A stretch of 64,000 nucleotides of DNA from the NCBI GenBank assembly GCA_963920765.1, contig OY987243.1, positions 26,283,419 through 26,347,418 of the forward strand, written 5' to 3'. The stretch is from Ulota crispa. Taxonomy: Eukaryota > Streptophyta > Bryopsida > Orthotrichales > Orthotrichaceae. Numbering within the stretch: position 1 is the stretch's first letter; every line of letters begins with the position of its first letter. Shown here in pieces: positions 1 to 12,229 of this stretch. The translations under genes were made by a program, and so were the position numbers. Under the pieces are notes generated by a model. That model saw only the letters and a program-made list of their open reading frames with translations, was not told where the DNA came from and did not search any database.

Positions 1-1650
1 GGCACCCAAGGCAACTTAAGTATGACCCAAAGTAGCAATAAAAGGATGTCGATGTTCAACTTGACTTGTAATCTCAGGTGATAGGATGAGCTGTACCCGT
101 ATCAGTCACTACGTGAATAATCACCACAAACATATTCATCCTATGTGCATCTCCGCAGCTTGTACTGATCAACTGAGACCTGTACTAATAGCCTGCAATC
201 AATCCAATGTAACGTCAATAAGCAAAAAAAAAAACGAATCAATCTGCACTTCTAGTCAGAACCAGCATCAAGACAAAATAAACTCTCCGCAGTAATTACT
301 CTTAAACCGAACTGTGTAAAAATGGAGCTCCTAAAGTAGCTCAACTTCATTGCTTACTGGACATGAACACTACAGTAAACCACGTAAAGGACCAGGGTTT
401 ATCACTAGGTCACGCATCCCTAGCACTTACAGAAGCTCGACTACTCCCATTCACACACAAATCACAACGCTGCAAAAACCTAATTGGTGCAATGTGACCT
501 CGCTTATATCCTCCTCTAGTGACCACCAGCTTACGACAATATTCGTGTATATAATTCAACTCTAATAACGCCAATCACGCACATTGATGTTCCAGAACCT
601 CGTGCTCACATCGAAATTGCAAAAACCGAGATCAAGCACTTTATACAGTCAAACGTTCACACGCCAAAAGAAGACCAAGAAACGCAATGACTAACTTATA
701 TCCAAAATCCAATTCAAACTCGGAGTTATCATCCTCTCCATCACACGTGCACTACTTCGCTACACGCCAACGAATTCCTCAACAATTTTCCTATCACAAC
801 TAAAATCTCATTGAAAAGCAACGCTAGCACAGAAGAAAAATAAATAGTAGGATTTTTAGACTAACTTTTTAGGCACACATTCAAGAAGGCGAGTAGTGCA
901 ACAAACCGGAAGAAAACGCCTAAAATCTCATTGAAAGCAACGCTAGCACAGAAACAAAAAAAATAGTACGATTTTTAGACTAATTTTTTTAGGCAGTGTG
1001 CAGTTCTGCACACATTCAAGAAGGCGACTAGTAATGCAACAAACCGGAAGAAAACGCCGCGAAATTAAACGTGTTTAACAACAGCGTCGCTTGTTCGCTC
1101 GTTTGTTCATCAGCTCAGTGGTTTAATCAGTGGAGTCAAGTCAGCTGCAGCTCGATACAATAACTCAAGTGATGCCGTGTAATCCTAATAGAGGAAACAG
1201 AGCTTGAGTTCAGCTTTGTTCACGGATATTAAAATCTCATTGAAAAGCAACGCTAGCACAGAAAATATATATAGTAGGATTATAGACTAATTTTTTTAGG
1301 CAGTATGCAGTTCTGCATACATTCAAGAAGGCGACTAGTAATGCAACAAACCGGAAGAGACGCTGCGAAATCAAACGTGTTTAACAACACCGTTGCTCCT
1401 TCGCTCGTTTGTTCATCAGCTCAGTGGTTTTATCAATGGAGTCAAGTCAGCTGCTGCTCGATACAATAACTCTAGTGATGCCGTAAAATTTGAATAGAGG
1501 AAAAGAGCTTGAGTTAAGCTTTGTTCATGGAGATCAACGAACTGGTTGGAGCTTGGCTGGAGCTTGGCTGGAACTGGCTGGAGTGTGGAACGGAGCTTTA
1601 CGATTCCGAGGGCAGAGGGCAAACCCTAATCGGAGGCAGAAGCTCTGTGT
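1..1650 (-). promoter_or_regulatory. Probable 5' leader/first intron of a minus-strand gene off the left edge
   Basis: No long ORF is present, but this stretch is clearly richer in G and C than the DNA to its right and lacks the MITE families found elsewhere. Read on the minus strand, about 1650-1540 is CT-rich and holds a telo-box-like attagggttt (plus-strand AAACCCTAAT at 1621-1630), a motif common in plant 5' untranslated regions. I infer a transcription start near 1650 with transcription leftwards, so most of this stretch would be untranslated leader and intron. The coding part would lie outside the window. It could equally be unrelated unique DNA. Confidence 0.3.
801..1534. repeat. Tandem duplication, about 309 bp unit, 2 full and 1 partial copy
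   Basis: Each copy begins with taaaatctcattg, at 801, 921 and 1230. The second (921-1229) and third (1230-1534) run in parallel to the end, both finishing with agcttgagtt(c/a)agctttgttca. The first (801-920) is a shortened version. Copies 2 and 3 contain a short palindrome of the form gcag-tgcagttctgca. Divergence of several percent suggests the duplication is not very recent. Confidence 0.85.
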
Positions 1651-1771
1651 ACTGTAGCTCTAGGGCAAATGAAGAGATAGGATCCCGTTTGGTGGTGACG
1701 GGGAATGCAACTTTGAGAGCATCTCCAGCGTTGCACTCCAAACTTAACACTTCAATGGATTTGGTCTGTTT

Positions 1772-2610
1772 TTAATCCCTAAATGTTTGAGGCACCAAAT
1801 TTTGGTGTCCACAATACTTTGAGGTCCATCAAATCTAACTAAGTTGCTATTCTTAATTGCTTTTATTTTTGCAATGTTCTTCTTGAAGTCTAGTTTTAGC
1901 ATCAAAAATGTGATTTTGAAAATGATTAAATACGATTTTTCTATTCAAGATTTTGTACAAGGATCTTGACATTAGGGGGTTTCAAATATGCCATTCACTA
2001 CTAATTTTGTTCACGTGAATAAGATTCATGAAAAACCTAGCCAAGTCACTCCGTGTAGGAGTCGTGACAACCTCCTGAAGTCATGACGGCATATTCATTG
2101 CAATGAACAAAAACTAGTTCACAACCATTTGTTCATTGTTTTTTCAAGATATCTGAAACCCCCTATTCTATAGTGTTGAGAGCTCTTGGAAATGAGCCTC
2201 GGATACACTAGATCTTGGAGAAAAATTTACATTAGAAAATCATTTACAACAAAATTAGAAGAGATCTTAAAAAGCCGTAAAGTAACTAGAGTTATGTACG
2301 TATGTTGTGTTCTTTAACCTTATATTTTTTGGTGACCGACTTTTTAGATCCAACAGGTGAAAAGAGGATTGAAAGACTACAAGTCATATTTGCAATTTTA
2401 ACACCCTCATGATCAAACATTATAACCTTTCAATCCATAAGTGATATTGTTGTGTATTCTTTTCCTATGTAATCTTTAACATATCTAGTTTGAATTTGTA
2501 TGGTTACAATTTTTAAAAACTTGAGACAAATTATTAAAACATTGGTTTTTTGTTCAAGCTAGAGAAAATTCCTAGAATCTCAAAAAAGGCCTCAAGCATT
2601 TAGGGGTTAA
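1772..2610. mobile_element. TTAA-flanked inverted-repeat element, copy 1 (long type)
   Basis: TTAA at 1772-1775 and 2607-2610 bounds the element. The ends are TCCCTAAATGTTTGAGG on the left and, inverted, CCTCAAGCATTTAGGGG on the right, about 17 bp of terminal inverted repeat. The inside shares blocks with the elements at 38837-39490 and 43009-43925, for example a stretch containing catcaaaaatgtgattttgaaaatg. No coding capacity is visible. TTAA target sites with CCC...GGG ends are the piggyBac signature. Confidence 0.65.
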
Positions 2611-3421
2611 AGAGCCCTCAAAATTCTTGTTCTCCACCCTTGTACTTCAAACGTGTTCCAAGAATAGTCATTTGACAATTCACTGATGGGAGTATAGAAC
2701 AAAGTCCATTAAACTTAGGATGAATAATGTTGTGAAAAGCTATTGCTTGACACACAAGGGTGGAGTGCTACGCTATAGCAAACATTTAAGCCCTCTAAAA
2801 GCCCCCTAATGCTTGACAAACCAAGCTATTATTTGGCTAGCATAAGTACAAGAAAAATCACTCATTTATATGGTTATCTTATATGAAGGACCTTAGCCAC
2901 ATGCACAATTTAAAACAGTACAATAGACATTGCTCTCATAAAATATGTAAGTGTATTCACTAGTCATTATCCAAGTACTTCACTCATTTATTCAAATAGA
3001 GTAAAATAGAATTTATGGTCTTCCTGTACATTTGTACCCATAGTTTTTGTCCAATTGGGATAACATACTAATATAATTTTCATGATTGCATTGAATTCAA
3101 AATGTGAGCGAAAATAGAGGATTAGTGATTTGTTTGTTGTAGTAAGCTTAAATACGTATCTTAAGACCCTTTGAGAGACTTTGGAGAGGGCTCTTGGACG
3201 GCTCAAGATTTTCCTAATGGGGGTACTTTGAGGGGCTTTGACCACTCATTATCCATGTTTCAAGAGTGTTAGATCCTTGTAAGGCAATGTTGGAGATACT
3301 TTGAGCAGAAGAGAACAATAAAAATTAGGCTAATAATGAAGATAATTTTTTATTTTTAATATACATATATATACACATGTGTACATATATATGCATATGC
3401 ACATATATACATATGTACATA
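2611..3421. other. Intergenic, no gene seen; alternating-purine/pyrimidine run at its end
   Basis: AT-rich DNA with no supported ORF. The last 65 bases (about 3360-3425) are an imperfect run of acatatat/atacatgt units that is close to self-complementary and could extrude a cruciform. Confidence 0.5.
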
Positions 3422-3751
3422 TATAGACTAGGGAAAATTTCATGGATACCCCTAAAGTTTGCAATATTTTCATAGATATCCTGGCCTTTTCAAAAATATC
3501 ACAAATACCCTTGGACCAAAAAATTTAGATGTTTATTTTGTTATGCATATCATTTCCTTCTCCCTTTGTGCGCTCACTTCTTCTTTCTTGTTATGCATGC
3601 GCACAAAGATAGAAGGGAAATGGCATGCACAACAAAATAAACGTCTAATTTTTTTGGTCCAAGAGTATTTATGATAATTCAGAAAAAGCAGGGGTATCTA
3701 TGAAAATATTGCAAACTTCAAGGGTATCCACTAAATTTTCCCTATAGACCA
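3422..3751. mobile_element. Mutator-type MITE, family A copy 1
   Basis: A 312-bp element (3431-3742) with long inverted ends: GGGAAAATTTCATGGATACC on the left and its near-complement at the right. Flanking 9-bp sequences are TATAGACTA (3422-3430) and TATAGACCA (3743-3751), one mismatch. A 9-bp duplication plus long terminal inverted repeats is typical of Mutator-like elements. No transposase is encoded. Confidence 0.75.
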
Positions 3752-3763
3752 CGTAAGATACAT

Positions 3764-4644
3764 GTACAATGGGGAGAGAAAAAGATTGGGAACACTATGT
3801 TATGCCATTTAAAGAACTTTTCCTAACATATAGCGTATAATTGACATTTTTTGTCTTGCATCATTGGTGTTTAATTCTTATGCAACCTCCAGCAAGCATA
3901 CCAAATTTCAGCTCCTAAAAATCAAAACCCTATGTTTGGTGAATTATTTTACATGAAATTCATGGTTTTACATGGTAATTAATTAAAAAATATTGGTGAT
4001 GAATTTTTGATATTGGATTGCATGGGTACGCAAGAAACATCTATACACACATCTTTCCTTCCAACAAACATCTCCAAATAGCTTCAAAAATTCTTCCATA
4101 GAGATTTTAATGTTGGGATGATTATGACCAAATTTTGTAAAATAGATGTATATTTTTTATGATAAGATTTTGGCAAGTTAAGCATATCTTAGTGATCAAG
4201 ATTACAAACTTAATCATAAAGGACAAATCAAATTGAAATTTTTTTTAATAAAAAATATATATCTATTTTACAAAATTTGGTCATAATCATCCCAACATCA
4301 AAATCTCTATGGAAGAATTTTTGAAGCTTTTTGGAGATGTTTGTTGGAAAGAAAGATGTGTGTATAGATGTTTCTTGCATACCCATGCAATCCAATATCA
4401 AAAATTCATCACCAATATTTTTTAATTAATTACCATGTAAAACCATGAATTTCATGTAAAATAATTCACTAAACATAGGGTTTTGATTTTTAGGAGTTAA
4501 AATTTGGTATGCTTAATGGAGGTTGCATAAGAATTAAACACCAATGATGCAAGACAAAAAATGTTAATTATACGCTATATGTTAGGAAAAGTTTTTTAAA
4601 TGGCATAACATGGTGTTCCCAATCTTTTTCTCCCCCCATTGTAC
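3764..4644. mobile_element. Foldback element, family B copy 1
   Basis: Two arms of about 400 bp are inverted copies of one another (roughly 3764-4180 and 4260-4644) around a short AT-rich spacer. The outermost pairs are gtacaatgggg and ccccattgtac. The arms contain blocks around caccaatatttttt and aaaccatgaatt that recur at 6779-7668, 12230-12600 and 53690-54480, so it is a family. It has no coding capacity. No clean target duplication was found. Confidence 0.75.
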
Positions 4645-5231
4645 TATACATAAGAAAAGACAAATGAGGGGACACATTTTAGGAAATAAATTTCTTACCC
4701 TTTAACATTTAAAGGACCATAGTCTATTTGGGGGACAAATGGATTTTGGGCATGTACCTAGGGCTAAACTACTTTGCATGATTTTTTGAAACTTTTATTG
4801 AAAATGGGGAATTCAAAAATGTGCACGGGCATCTAGTTTTTATTCCAATTGATGCTAGGGAGCAAAAGTTATGCCCAAATAAGCACAATTTTGGGAACTT
4901 TGGGCAGCAAAATTTTTTTTTATAAAAACTTGGATTTTTTTTTTTTTTTTTTTTTCTCATTGATTATATCTTTGTCTACATCTGAAGCTTTGATTCATTC
5001 CATTTGGACTAGTTATGAGAAAATTATGAACAATCTTGTTTTTTGGGCAATTCAAGCATCTCCATGAAAAAATAACTTATAAACTTCATTTTTGAATGCA
5101 AGTTTAACATTTTTTCAAAAAAAATTGTTGGAGAGGGTGAAGTTTGCTTTTTAGAACAATCTCACTGCTGGAATTATTTTGTTTCAATTCCATTGCAAGG
5201 TTATTAGCTATTTAAGTTTTTGTTCAATCTC
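4645..5231. other. Intergenic, no gene seen
   Basis: AT-rich sequence with a poly(T) run near 4935-4955. The short ORFs here are low-complexity and unsupported. Confidence 0.5.
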
Positions 5232-5442
5232 ATACACTAGTAGAAACCCGTGTTTTTCTTGACGCATTTTTTTGGACGTCCAGTTATGTGTGTGTTAATA
5301 ATGACATCAAACATAACACAAAGATGTTAGTTTTGACATCAAAAATAACATTAAGATGTTAACTTTAACATCAATTATAACATTAAAAAAAGTAGACGTC
5401 CAAAAAAATGCATTAAGAAAACACGGGTTTCTACTAGTGATA
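5232..5442. mobile_element. CACTA-type MITE with perfect target duplication
   Basis: A 205-bp element at 5235-5439. The left end is CACTAGTAGAAACCCGTG and the right end is its exact complement, continuing inwards through tttt and later ggacgtc pairs. The flanks carry a 3-bp direct repeat, ATA (5232-5234 and 5440-5442). CACTA terminus and 3-bp duplication together define the CACTA (CMC/EnSpm) superfamily. The inside is short, AT-rich and non-coding, so it is non-autonomous. Confidence 0.88.
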
Positions 5443-6778
5443 CCTTCTTCTGCCTAATGTTTTTTTTAAAGAATGAAAATTAATTATTTTTTGTTATTGT
5501 TAAATTTTTCCCCAAGATTACCAACTCAACTTCCCACCATGCAAAAATAGAATTCCAAACTTTGTGGTGCAAAAAATTAGTTAAAAAAGTTCAAAGTCAG
5601 ATAATCTAATCAGGCAAGGTGCAAAAAAGTTATTTTTACTTTTAAAATGCAAGTATCTTCCAATATGTGCAGTCAAAGTTCTTGAGTTTTGTATGACACA
5701 TTCTTATAGTAATCTAGTACAAGATCCTACGGTTAGATATGCAAAAAGACATTTGCAAACTTTTTTACTCTTTACCATAGAGGTGGTAGTTTTGAGTGTC
5801 TTTTGACAAAATAAAGGCCATGGTCCTTTAGGGATTAATGAACGACCAAGCCATTGTGAGTTTGTGGATGATTCCAGTTTTTTTGTGTTGGGAAGGCTTC
5901 ATGCCAACAAGTGCGCCCATCAAAATTTGGGGTCTTTTTTAACCAAAACAATTTCATCCGTGGGACTTCAAGAAAGGCCTCACATACTTATTGAAATAGC
6001 AATATAATGATAGTTTTTTCTCTTGTCAAAAGATAGCACATTTAACTAATTATAAACTTCTATGCAATTCTAAGCTATGCCAATTTCTAAACATTGAGAT
6101 TTTCCAATGTTTTACATGGATACTTGTTATGCATATGTTTTTCAATTTTGTTTTTCCAAAGTTGTTATTCCTAAACTTTGAAAACTTTAGAATTAGTTAA
6201 ATGTGATATAAAATTGGTGAGGCCATAAAGTTGAGACCGCAATCATAAGCCTAGGAATTTTTTAAAGAGAAAGAACGGATAAAGAGACTAAGCAAAGTAT
6301 CTGAGATTTCAATTACATCCATAATTAAGTGGTTATTTTTTTCTTACAAGATACAAAATAGATTTTCTTAGGTAAAGAATGGAAACTCGTTTATACAATA
6401 CAATTTTATAGAATTGTTTTTGCCACCATAATGACTTGAAGAATACCACAATATTCATGAATTCACAAAATGTTAACAGGACAAGAACATTAAGTTAATA
6501 AGTCATTTTTTTATTATTGTCTCGCCAATATCGTCCAAGACTCTAACAATTTAATGTCTTTGCTTTAGTTCTTCTTGTCAATGAGGCTTTTGTTAGATGA
6601 ATTAAACATGCTCTACATCCTTTCCATCCAATTTATTTTATAAAGTGGAACCTTAAAAAGCACAAGAACTTCTTTCACATATGAATCAACAAAAAGAATT
6701 CATATAATAAGAATTTACAACTATAATGCTTTTGCTTGCAAGGAATGAATTTAATGTCAAATACATATGTCAATAATT
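5443..6778. other. Intergenic, no gene seen
   Basis: AT-rich unique sequence. No ORF, RNA gene or clear repeat end was recognised. Confidence 0.5.
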
Positions 6779-7668
6779 GTACTACAGTGATCTACAACTT
6801 AGTTTTGTTCACCTTGAATTCCCCCTTCAAAAGTCTTGGCATTTCATAAAATAAAATTAGCATTTTAGAATCTTCTACCATTATATTTTAATTCTTACTC
6901 AATCCCAATCAAGCCTACCAAATTTTGAGTTTCAAAAACCAAAATCCTATTTTTGGTGAATCAATTTACATAATAATCATGGATTTACATGATAAATGAG
7001 CATAAAAATTTGGTATTGATTTTTGAGATTTGATTGCATGGATGCATAGAAAACATCCATACGTGCATCTTTCTTTTTGATAAGCATCTCCAAAAAAAAT
7101 TACAATTCCTTCTATGTAGATTTGAATGATGGGGTGATTACCACCAAATCTTGTAAATTAGATATTTCTTCATAGTAATCATTTTTTTTTGTTTAACTTA
7201 CACAATATAGTTAGGTTTGAACCTTTGAGCATAATGATATGGTTATTTTGCCAAAAACTAGTTAAAAAATACACAAATATCTAATTTGCAAGATTTGGTG
7301 GTAATCACCCCATCATTCAAATCTACATAGAAGGAATTGTAATTTTTTTTGGAGATGCTTATCAAAAAGAAAGATGCACGTATGGATGTTTTCTATGCAT
7401 CCATGCAATCAAATCTCAAAAATCAATACCAAATTTTTATGCTCATTTATCATGTAAATCCATGATTATTATGTAAATTGATTCACCAAAAATAGGATTT
7501 TGGTTTTTGAAACTCAAAATTTGGTAGGCTTGATTGGGATTGAGTAAGAATTAAAATATAATGGTAGAAGATTCTAAAATGCTAATTTTATTTTATGAAA
7601 TGCCAAGACTTTTGAAGGGGAAAAGTTGGAAAACATGGTGAACAAAACTACATTGTAGACCACTGTAC
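6779..7668. mobile_element. Foldback element, family B copy 2
   Basis: Near-perfect inverted arms (about 6779-7170 and 7270-7668) with outer ends containing tctacaactta-gttttgttcacc and its complement. The arms are highly similar, so the RNA would form a hairpin with a stem of nearly 400 bp. The internal blocks match copy 1. It encodes no protein. Confidence 0.82.
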
Positions 7669-8141
7669 ATTTGAGACCAACAAAGAAGTTGGAGAATAGA
7701 TCAATGTAGTTCTAGCAGTGCTTTTTTGGGCAATTTAAGGCCCAATTGCCTCAAAAAAATAGGCTAGCTTCAAGCCTATAGGAAATAAGGGGGAAATTTT
7801 TTTTCAAAAAATGCTAGATTGCAATAATGAAAATTGCATTGCAGCCTAGGCTTTCATAAAATCCTTATCAAATTGAAAATTGATGCCAACATTTTAAATT
7901 ATATGAGCATTTTCATTTTTTTGAGGTGTTGCCTAATCCAATTCAATACAATACTTAAGTAATGGCAATGGTTATTTGGATGTTTTCAAAAAATGACCAA
8001 TGAATATTTTTTACCTACAAAAAAATCCCATGATGCTCCAAAAATCCATGCATTGGGGCCAGCTTCAACTCCAACCAAAATAAGGACGGAGCTAGCAAGT
8101 TACAAACCATTTTCAAAAAATGCCACCCAAGCATTGGTGAG

Positions 8142-8186
<45 letters not shown>

Positions 8187-8283
8187 CAATTCTAGTGAGC
8201 TACTTGAGATCCCAAATTAAAATTTCTTACTGGTAACAAATGACAATTATACGTTAGTGCATATACTACACCCTACGATTATT
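8142..8283. repeat. A42 run followed by a truncated element fragment
   Basis: Positions 8142-8183 are 42 consecutive A. They are followed directly by about 100 bp of the right half of the short TTAA family (gagctacttgagatcccaaatt, split here as seen at 26207-26447 and 59835-60039). The element's left half is missing. Confidence 0.7.
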
Positions 8284-8294
8284 TAAGGATTAAC

Positions 8295-8526
8295 TTAACC
8301 CCTAAAGGGCCCCTGGGCTCTGGAGCTACTGTACCAAATATAATTGTAATTAATATTTAGAAGTTTGAGTTAGCTGAAAATTAAGTGTTATAACCATACA
8401 TACTAAAAATTTGTATGATGATGGGTGCATAAATTTTGTTAAAAAACCCTCAGAGCAACTCGAATACATCTGTACATACGGTCATAAATACGGCCACTAA
8501 GGGCTTTCGTGACATTCAGGGGTTAA
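8295..8526. mobile_element. TTAA-flanked inverted-repeat element, copy 2
   Basis: TTAA at 8295-8298 and 8523-8526. The left end is CCCCTAAAGGGCCCCTGGGC and the right end finishes ctaagggc...cattcagggg. It is related at its ends to the element at 23909-24321. Non-coding. Confidence 0.6.
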
Positions 8527-8559
8527 TGTGTAACTTTTGTTAGCACGAGGGTGTGAGAA

Positions 8560-8924
8560 CTCCATGAACTCCACGAGGCAGGCTGGGGTTAGATTATCTA
8601 TTGTTAGTAGAGTTCAATAAAAAGGCGCCAGGGAGAAGTGCACCATCTTCTTTTCCTTCCCTTCTTTTCTTTTCCTGACTTCTTCTTCTTCTTCTAAGCC
8701 TGCGTCGCCGCATTGTCGTCATCCCCATTGCCCGTTGCCTCCATAGCCGAGCCCTCGCTTTTAGCTTCACCCCCTTCTCTTCCCTTCCGATCTCGTATAA
8801 CCTTAAGCTTACACTCCACTAGGTCATTTGCTGCCTGCCGTCGTGCGGGCCGGGAGGGAGCTAAGCCAAGCTACCTTAGCTACCGACGCCAGGTTTGAGA
8901 TTTGAGATTTGAGATTTGAGAGCG
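8560..8924 (+). promoter_or_regulatory. Promoter and 5' leader of the LIM gene
   Basis: An AATAAAAAGG stretch near 8618 could serve as TATA box. It is followed by a long CT-rich leader (cttcttttcc from 8648). Just before the start codon the heptamer TTTGAGA is repeated four times (8893-8920). The ATG at 8925 sits in agcgATGGc, a good plant initiation context. Confidence 0.5.
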
Positions 8925-11098
8925 ATGGCGTTTTCCGGGACGCAACAGAAGTGCAAGGCGTGCGAGAAAACGGTCTACTTAGTGGAGCAGCTCACGGCCG
9001 ACGGAGTCGTGTATCACAAATCCTGCTTCCGGTGCAACCATTGCAAAGGAACTCTTAAGGTTTGTGCCCCGTTCGGTTTCGATCTGGATTTCTTTCTTGT
9101 CGTCGTACCTGAGCGATGTGCGGATTCGGTCGCTCGGTCGGTGCTATGTTGCGCTTATGCTATTTATGGTCGCTTTTTGTTTGGATTCGGTCGTTAAGAG
9201 GTTTGTTAGGCTGTTTCTTGAAAGTGCTTTGTTAACTGGCGTGGCGAGAGCTGTTGTTGAGCTTATGGTGTTGCACTCGCTTGTGGTTTGAAATCGTGCT
9301 TTTATGAAACATTTCTATCCGACATTAGGATAGAATAGATCTGTGGTGATGATGTTTCCAGGTTTACTTCTTTTTCTTGATAGCTGAGTCAGAGCTTCAT
9401 GCGTGAATCTATCGTCTCGTAATCCTACTCTGTTTTCATTCGTGATCTGACTGGATGAGATGAGAGAGAATCTTCGATGATGAGCGAATACTAGAGGCTG
9501 AATTGCGTGTTTTGCTGACTTAGTCGTGGTCATTGTTTGGTCTATCGTTATTGCTGATTCAAGATTAGGCTTCAATTTGGAATAATGTGGAAGTAGCTGT
9601 TATTGTCGAGGAGTGTATTAAAGTGAGTGAAGGCGCATCGGATATGACGAATGACTCTACATTTTCGATAATTTTATTAGGAAAGTGACAGTGAACTACA
9701 GAAGTGTTTTGTGTGAGTAGAAATATGGCTGGATTCTTCTTCTTTCGTTGTGTTTGTTCGGTGTGCTTTTATTTGTAGGTATATCCTCGTATGGAAGGCC
9801 ATACGGTGTGTGACGTGGCAAATATGTACAAATCTGACATTCTTGTCTACCTGCCACTCCAAGAAGTTTACTAGTGTAATCTGCTGCGCTAGCACTTCTG
9901 GAACTAGTGGAATTGTCATGTCCATGAGTAATGAAATAACCGGTTGTTCTCGCAAGCAGCTGTCAAATTATGCGTCCTTGGAAGGAGTTCTTTACTGCAA
10001 GCCACATTTTGAGCAGCTTCTCAAGCTCACTGGAAGTTTTGACAAGAGCTTTGATCACAAAGCTTCGGAAGGTTAGTTTCGTGACTTCGTATTGTAATTG
10101 GTTTATTCTCGACTGGTCAAGTCGATAGTTTAATTGTCACGTGTAGCTATCTTGAGCTGCTTTGAACTTTTGTCATGGTCACTTAATGGATTCTGATTTT
10201 TCCTGTATTTGCATCGTTCTATATTGTGCGGTCAATAGGATTGAAGAAGCAGGGCTCGGAGAAGTTAGAGGTATGTCAACTTCTTTGCGTATGTTGTTTT
10301 TTCAATTTAGCTATGGTTTCTATGTCGTCACTTTACAATCTCTATTTCTTCTGGTTTTCTTCAATCTATCCAGGAGACATTAAACCGTAGCAATGACTGC
10401 ATCGTGTTACTCTCAGAAATTGCTAGCCGCGAGCTTCCTGCTGACAAGTTTTGTGCCATTCTACTTTGCTGGACGCTTTTTTAATGTTAAGATGAGTATG
10501 TGGCATTCTGCATATATTTCTGCATTCGTGTTTTTATTCGTAATATGTATATGTGCAGAACAAGCCCCCTTCGAAGGCATCACTCATGTTCTCTGGAACT
10601 CAAGACAAGTGTATTGCATGCAGCAAAACTGTGTACCCTACTGAAAAGGTAAAAGTTGCACATTTTGGAACTGAGGTTTTAAGGTTTAGTGAAACCGTCT
10701 ATTGACTGTGCTCATCAAGTATTAAACTCGTTGAAGTCCGTGGAAACTAGGTTAACTTGTATAACACGCTCTTGTTTATGTTGTAAACCTTTGTATCTCG
10801 GTTTTACCTGGGACGAAATGGGAGCTGTTTTTAAGTTTCATGACTGCCATGTGGATCTCTAAACGAGCTTGTGTTGTTGTGATAGACAACTGTGGAGGGC
10901 TTGCCTTATCACAAGAATTGCTTCAAATGCGTGCATGGCGGCTGCACGATCAGCCCTTCAAATTATGCTGCCTTGGAAGGACGATTGTACTGCAAACATC
11001 ATTACTCTCAGCTTTTCAAGGAGAAGGGGAACTACAGCCAGCTTACAAAGTCACCTGCTTTGAAGCTAACTACTAGCAACGCTAGCACAGAGTCTTAG
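8925..11098 (+). CDS. Plant two-LIM domain protein (actin-bundling type), 5 exons
   Basis: Exons are 8925-9059, 9960-10071, 10239-10270, 10559-10648 and 10886-11098; all introns are GT-AG. The product is 193 residues, the normal size for plant LIM proteins related to animal CRPs, which bind and bundle actin filaments and can also be nuclear. LIM1 has the zinc ligands C10, C13, H31, C34, C37, C40, C58, H61. LIM2 has C111, C114, H132, C135, C138, C143, C159, H162. The four-residue gap before C143 is the plant LIM2 variant. The inter-LIM linker is basic (KKQGSEKLE...), and the tail after LIM2 is short, as in the widely expressed WLIM group. No ligand is missing and the frame is intact across all junctions. 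The exon-intron pattern is that of the plant family. WLIM versus PLIM class cannot be settled here. Confidence 0.93.
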
Positions 11099-12229
11099 AT
11101 CTCCCTTCACTTCTTGGCTCCTGCCTTGGTTTGTGGTGCCTCTTCAATTTCACGTGCAAGCTAATCTGGAAATGGGATTTAGAAGGTGTCCCTGTACAGA
11201 TGATTGCAAATGGCCAGGGCGTTTGTACCGGGGGATGCTTCGAGATCGTTCTACCCTAAGGAACTTGATTCCAAATGCTTCGAGAGTTTTATTTCATTTA
11301 TGTTTTTTTTCTTGTTTCTATTTCCCAAGTATAACACCTATCTTAGAGGCTTAGGGTTCTTTTCGTTTTGCAAGCCTCGTCTATTTTGGAGAGCTCTGAA
11401 GATGCTCCTCCTGTCGAGTCTTAGTTGACACTTCTGTGTGTATTGGTGGGTTTCTGCTCTTCTACATATCGTTTTCTTTAATGAACTCTTCCCGAGTCAT
11501 TTGTTTATGATTGGAAAGGCGTAGCTTGTAGTTTGCTTTCCTAACACTGATAGTTCAAATGCAGCATGTACCATGATATCGGCGAAGTCATGGCTTGAAA
11601 TCTATTATTATTTTAGTGCTCAAAGGATGTACAATTCCTGCAAGTGGACTGCAATTATTTTATTTTATATTGTAAGTTCAAAATGAGTTCGATTTTGAAC
11701 ATTCACTCTTTCCGGTGGTTTTGTTGCGAATGAGTCATCTTTGCGTACTTTCTTGTGGGTATGCTTGCTTCCCTGGATCGTGTTGATTATTTTGATGCCT
11801 TCGAATGTACTATTAGTTAATGCTTGCTACTGTGTACGGTTCTCTGTACATCTAGCCGTGTACTGGAAATTCCGCCACTAATTAATGCTTAGAATTGAAA
11901 CTTGAAATTCTTCTCTAGTTACACGTGAAGCTTGAGTGCTGGTTTTTACGCTGTAGTTCAATATGTGGGGCTTGGGCTCTTGGGTATGGTAAATGTCGAT
12001 GCCACAATGTACCCCATTCTATTTCCTTGCACACTGCCATCCCAGGGGTATGTCCCAAGTGCCATGTCTTGGTTCATTACATCTTGCCTACATGACAGCA
12101 ATTATTGGAAGTTGTGGTACCAAGAAGGTGGAACTTCACTCAAAGGTCTGGTTTGGGTAAGCCGTTTTTATGAACCCAACTTCAGCTCAAGTCTCTCCAA
12201 TGTTTTCTCATAAAATATTCATGGCTTTT
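11099..12229 (+). other. 3' untranslated region and flank of the LIM gene
   Basis: Mixed-composition DNA without repeats for about 600-1100 bp after the stop codon, consistent with a 3' UTR followed by unique flank. The exact polyadenylation site is not evident. The short ORF at 11932-12213 has no recognisable features. Confidence 0.4.

Noticed and set aside
801-1534. Spaced repeats considered as a CRISPR-like array
   Set aside because: The window is plant nuclear DNA and the units are contiguous 309-bp duplications without spacers.
1772-2610. CCCTAAA at element ends read as interstitial telomere repeat
   Set aside because: Only a single heptamer occurs at each end, always in inverted orientation and next to TTAA; no tandem telomeric array is present.
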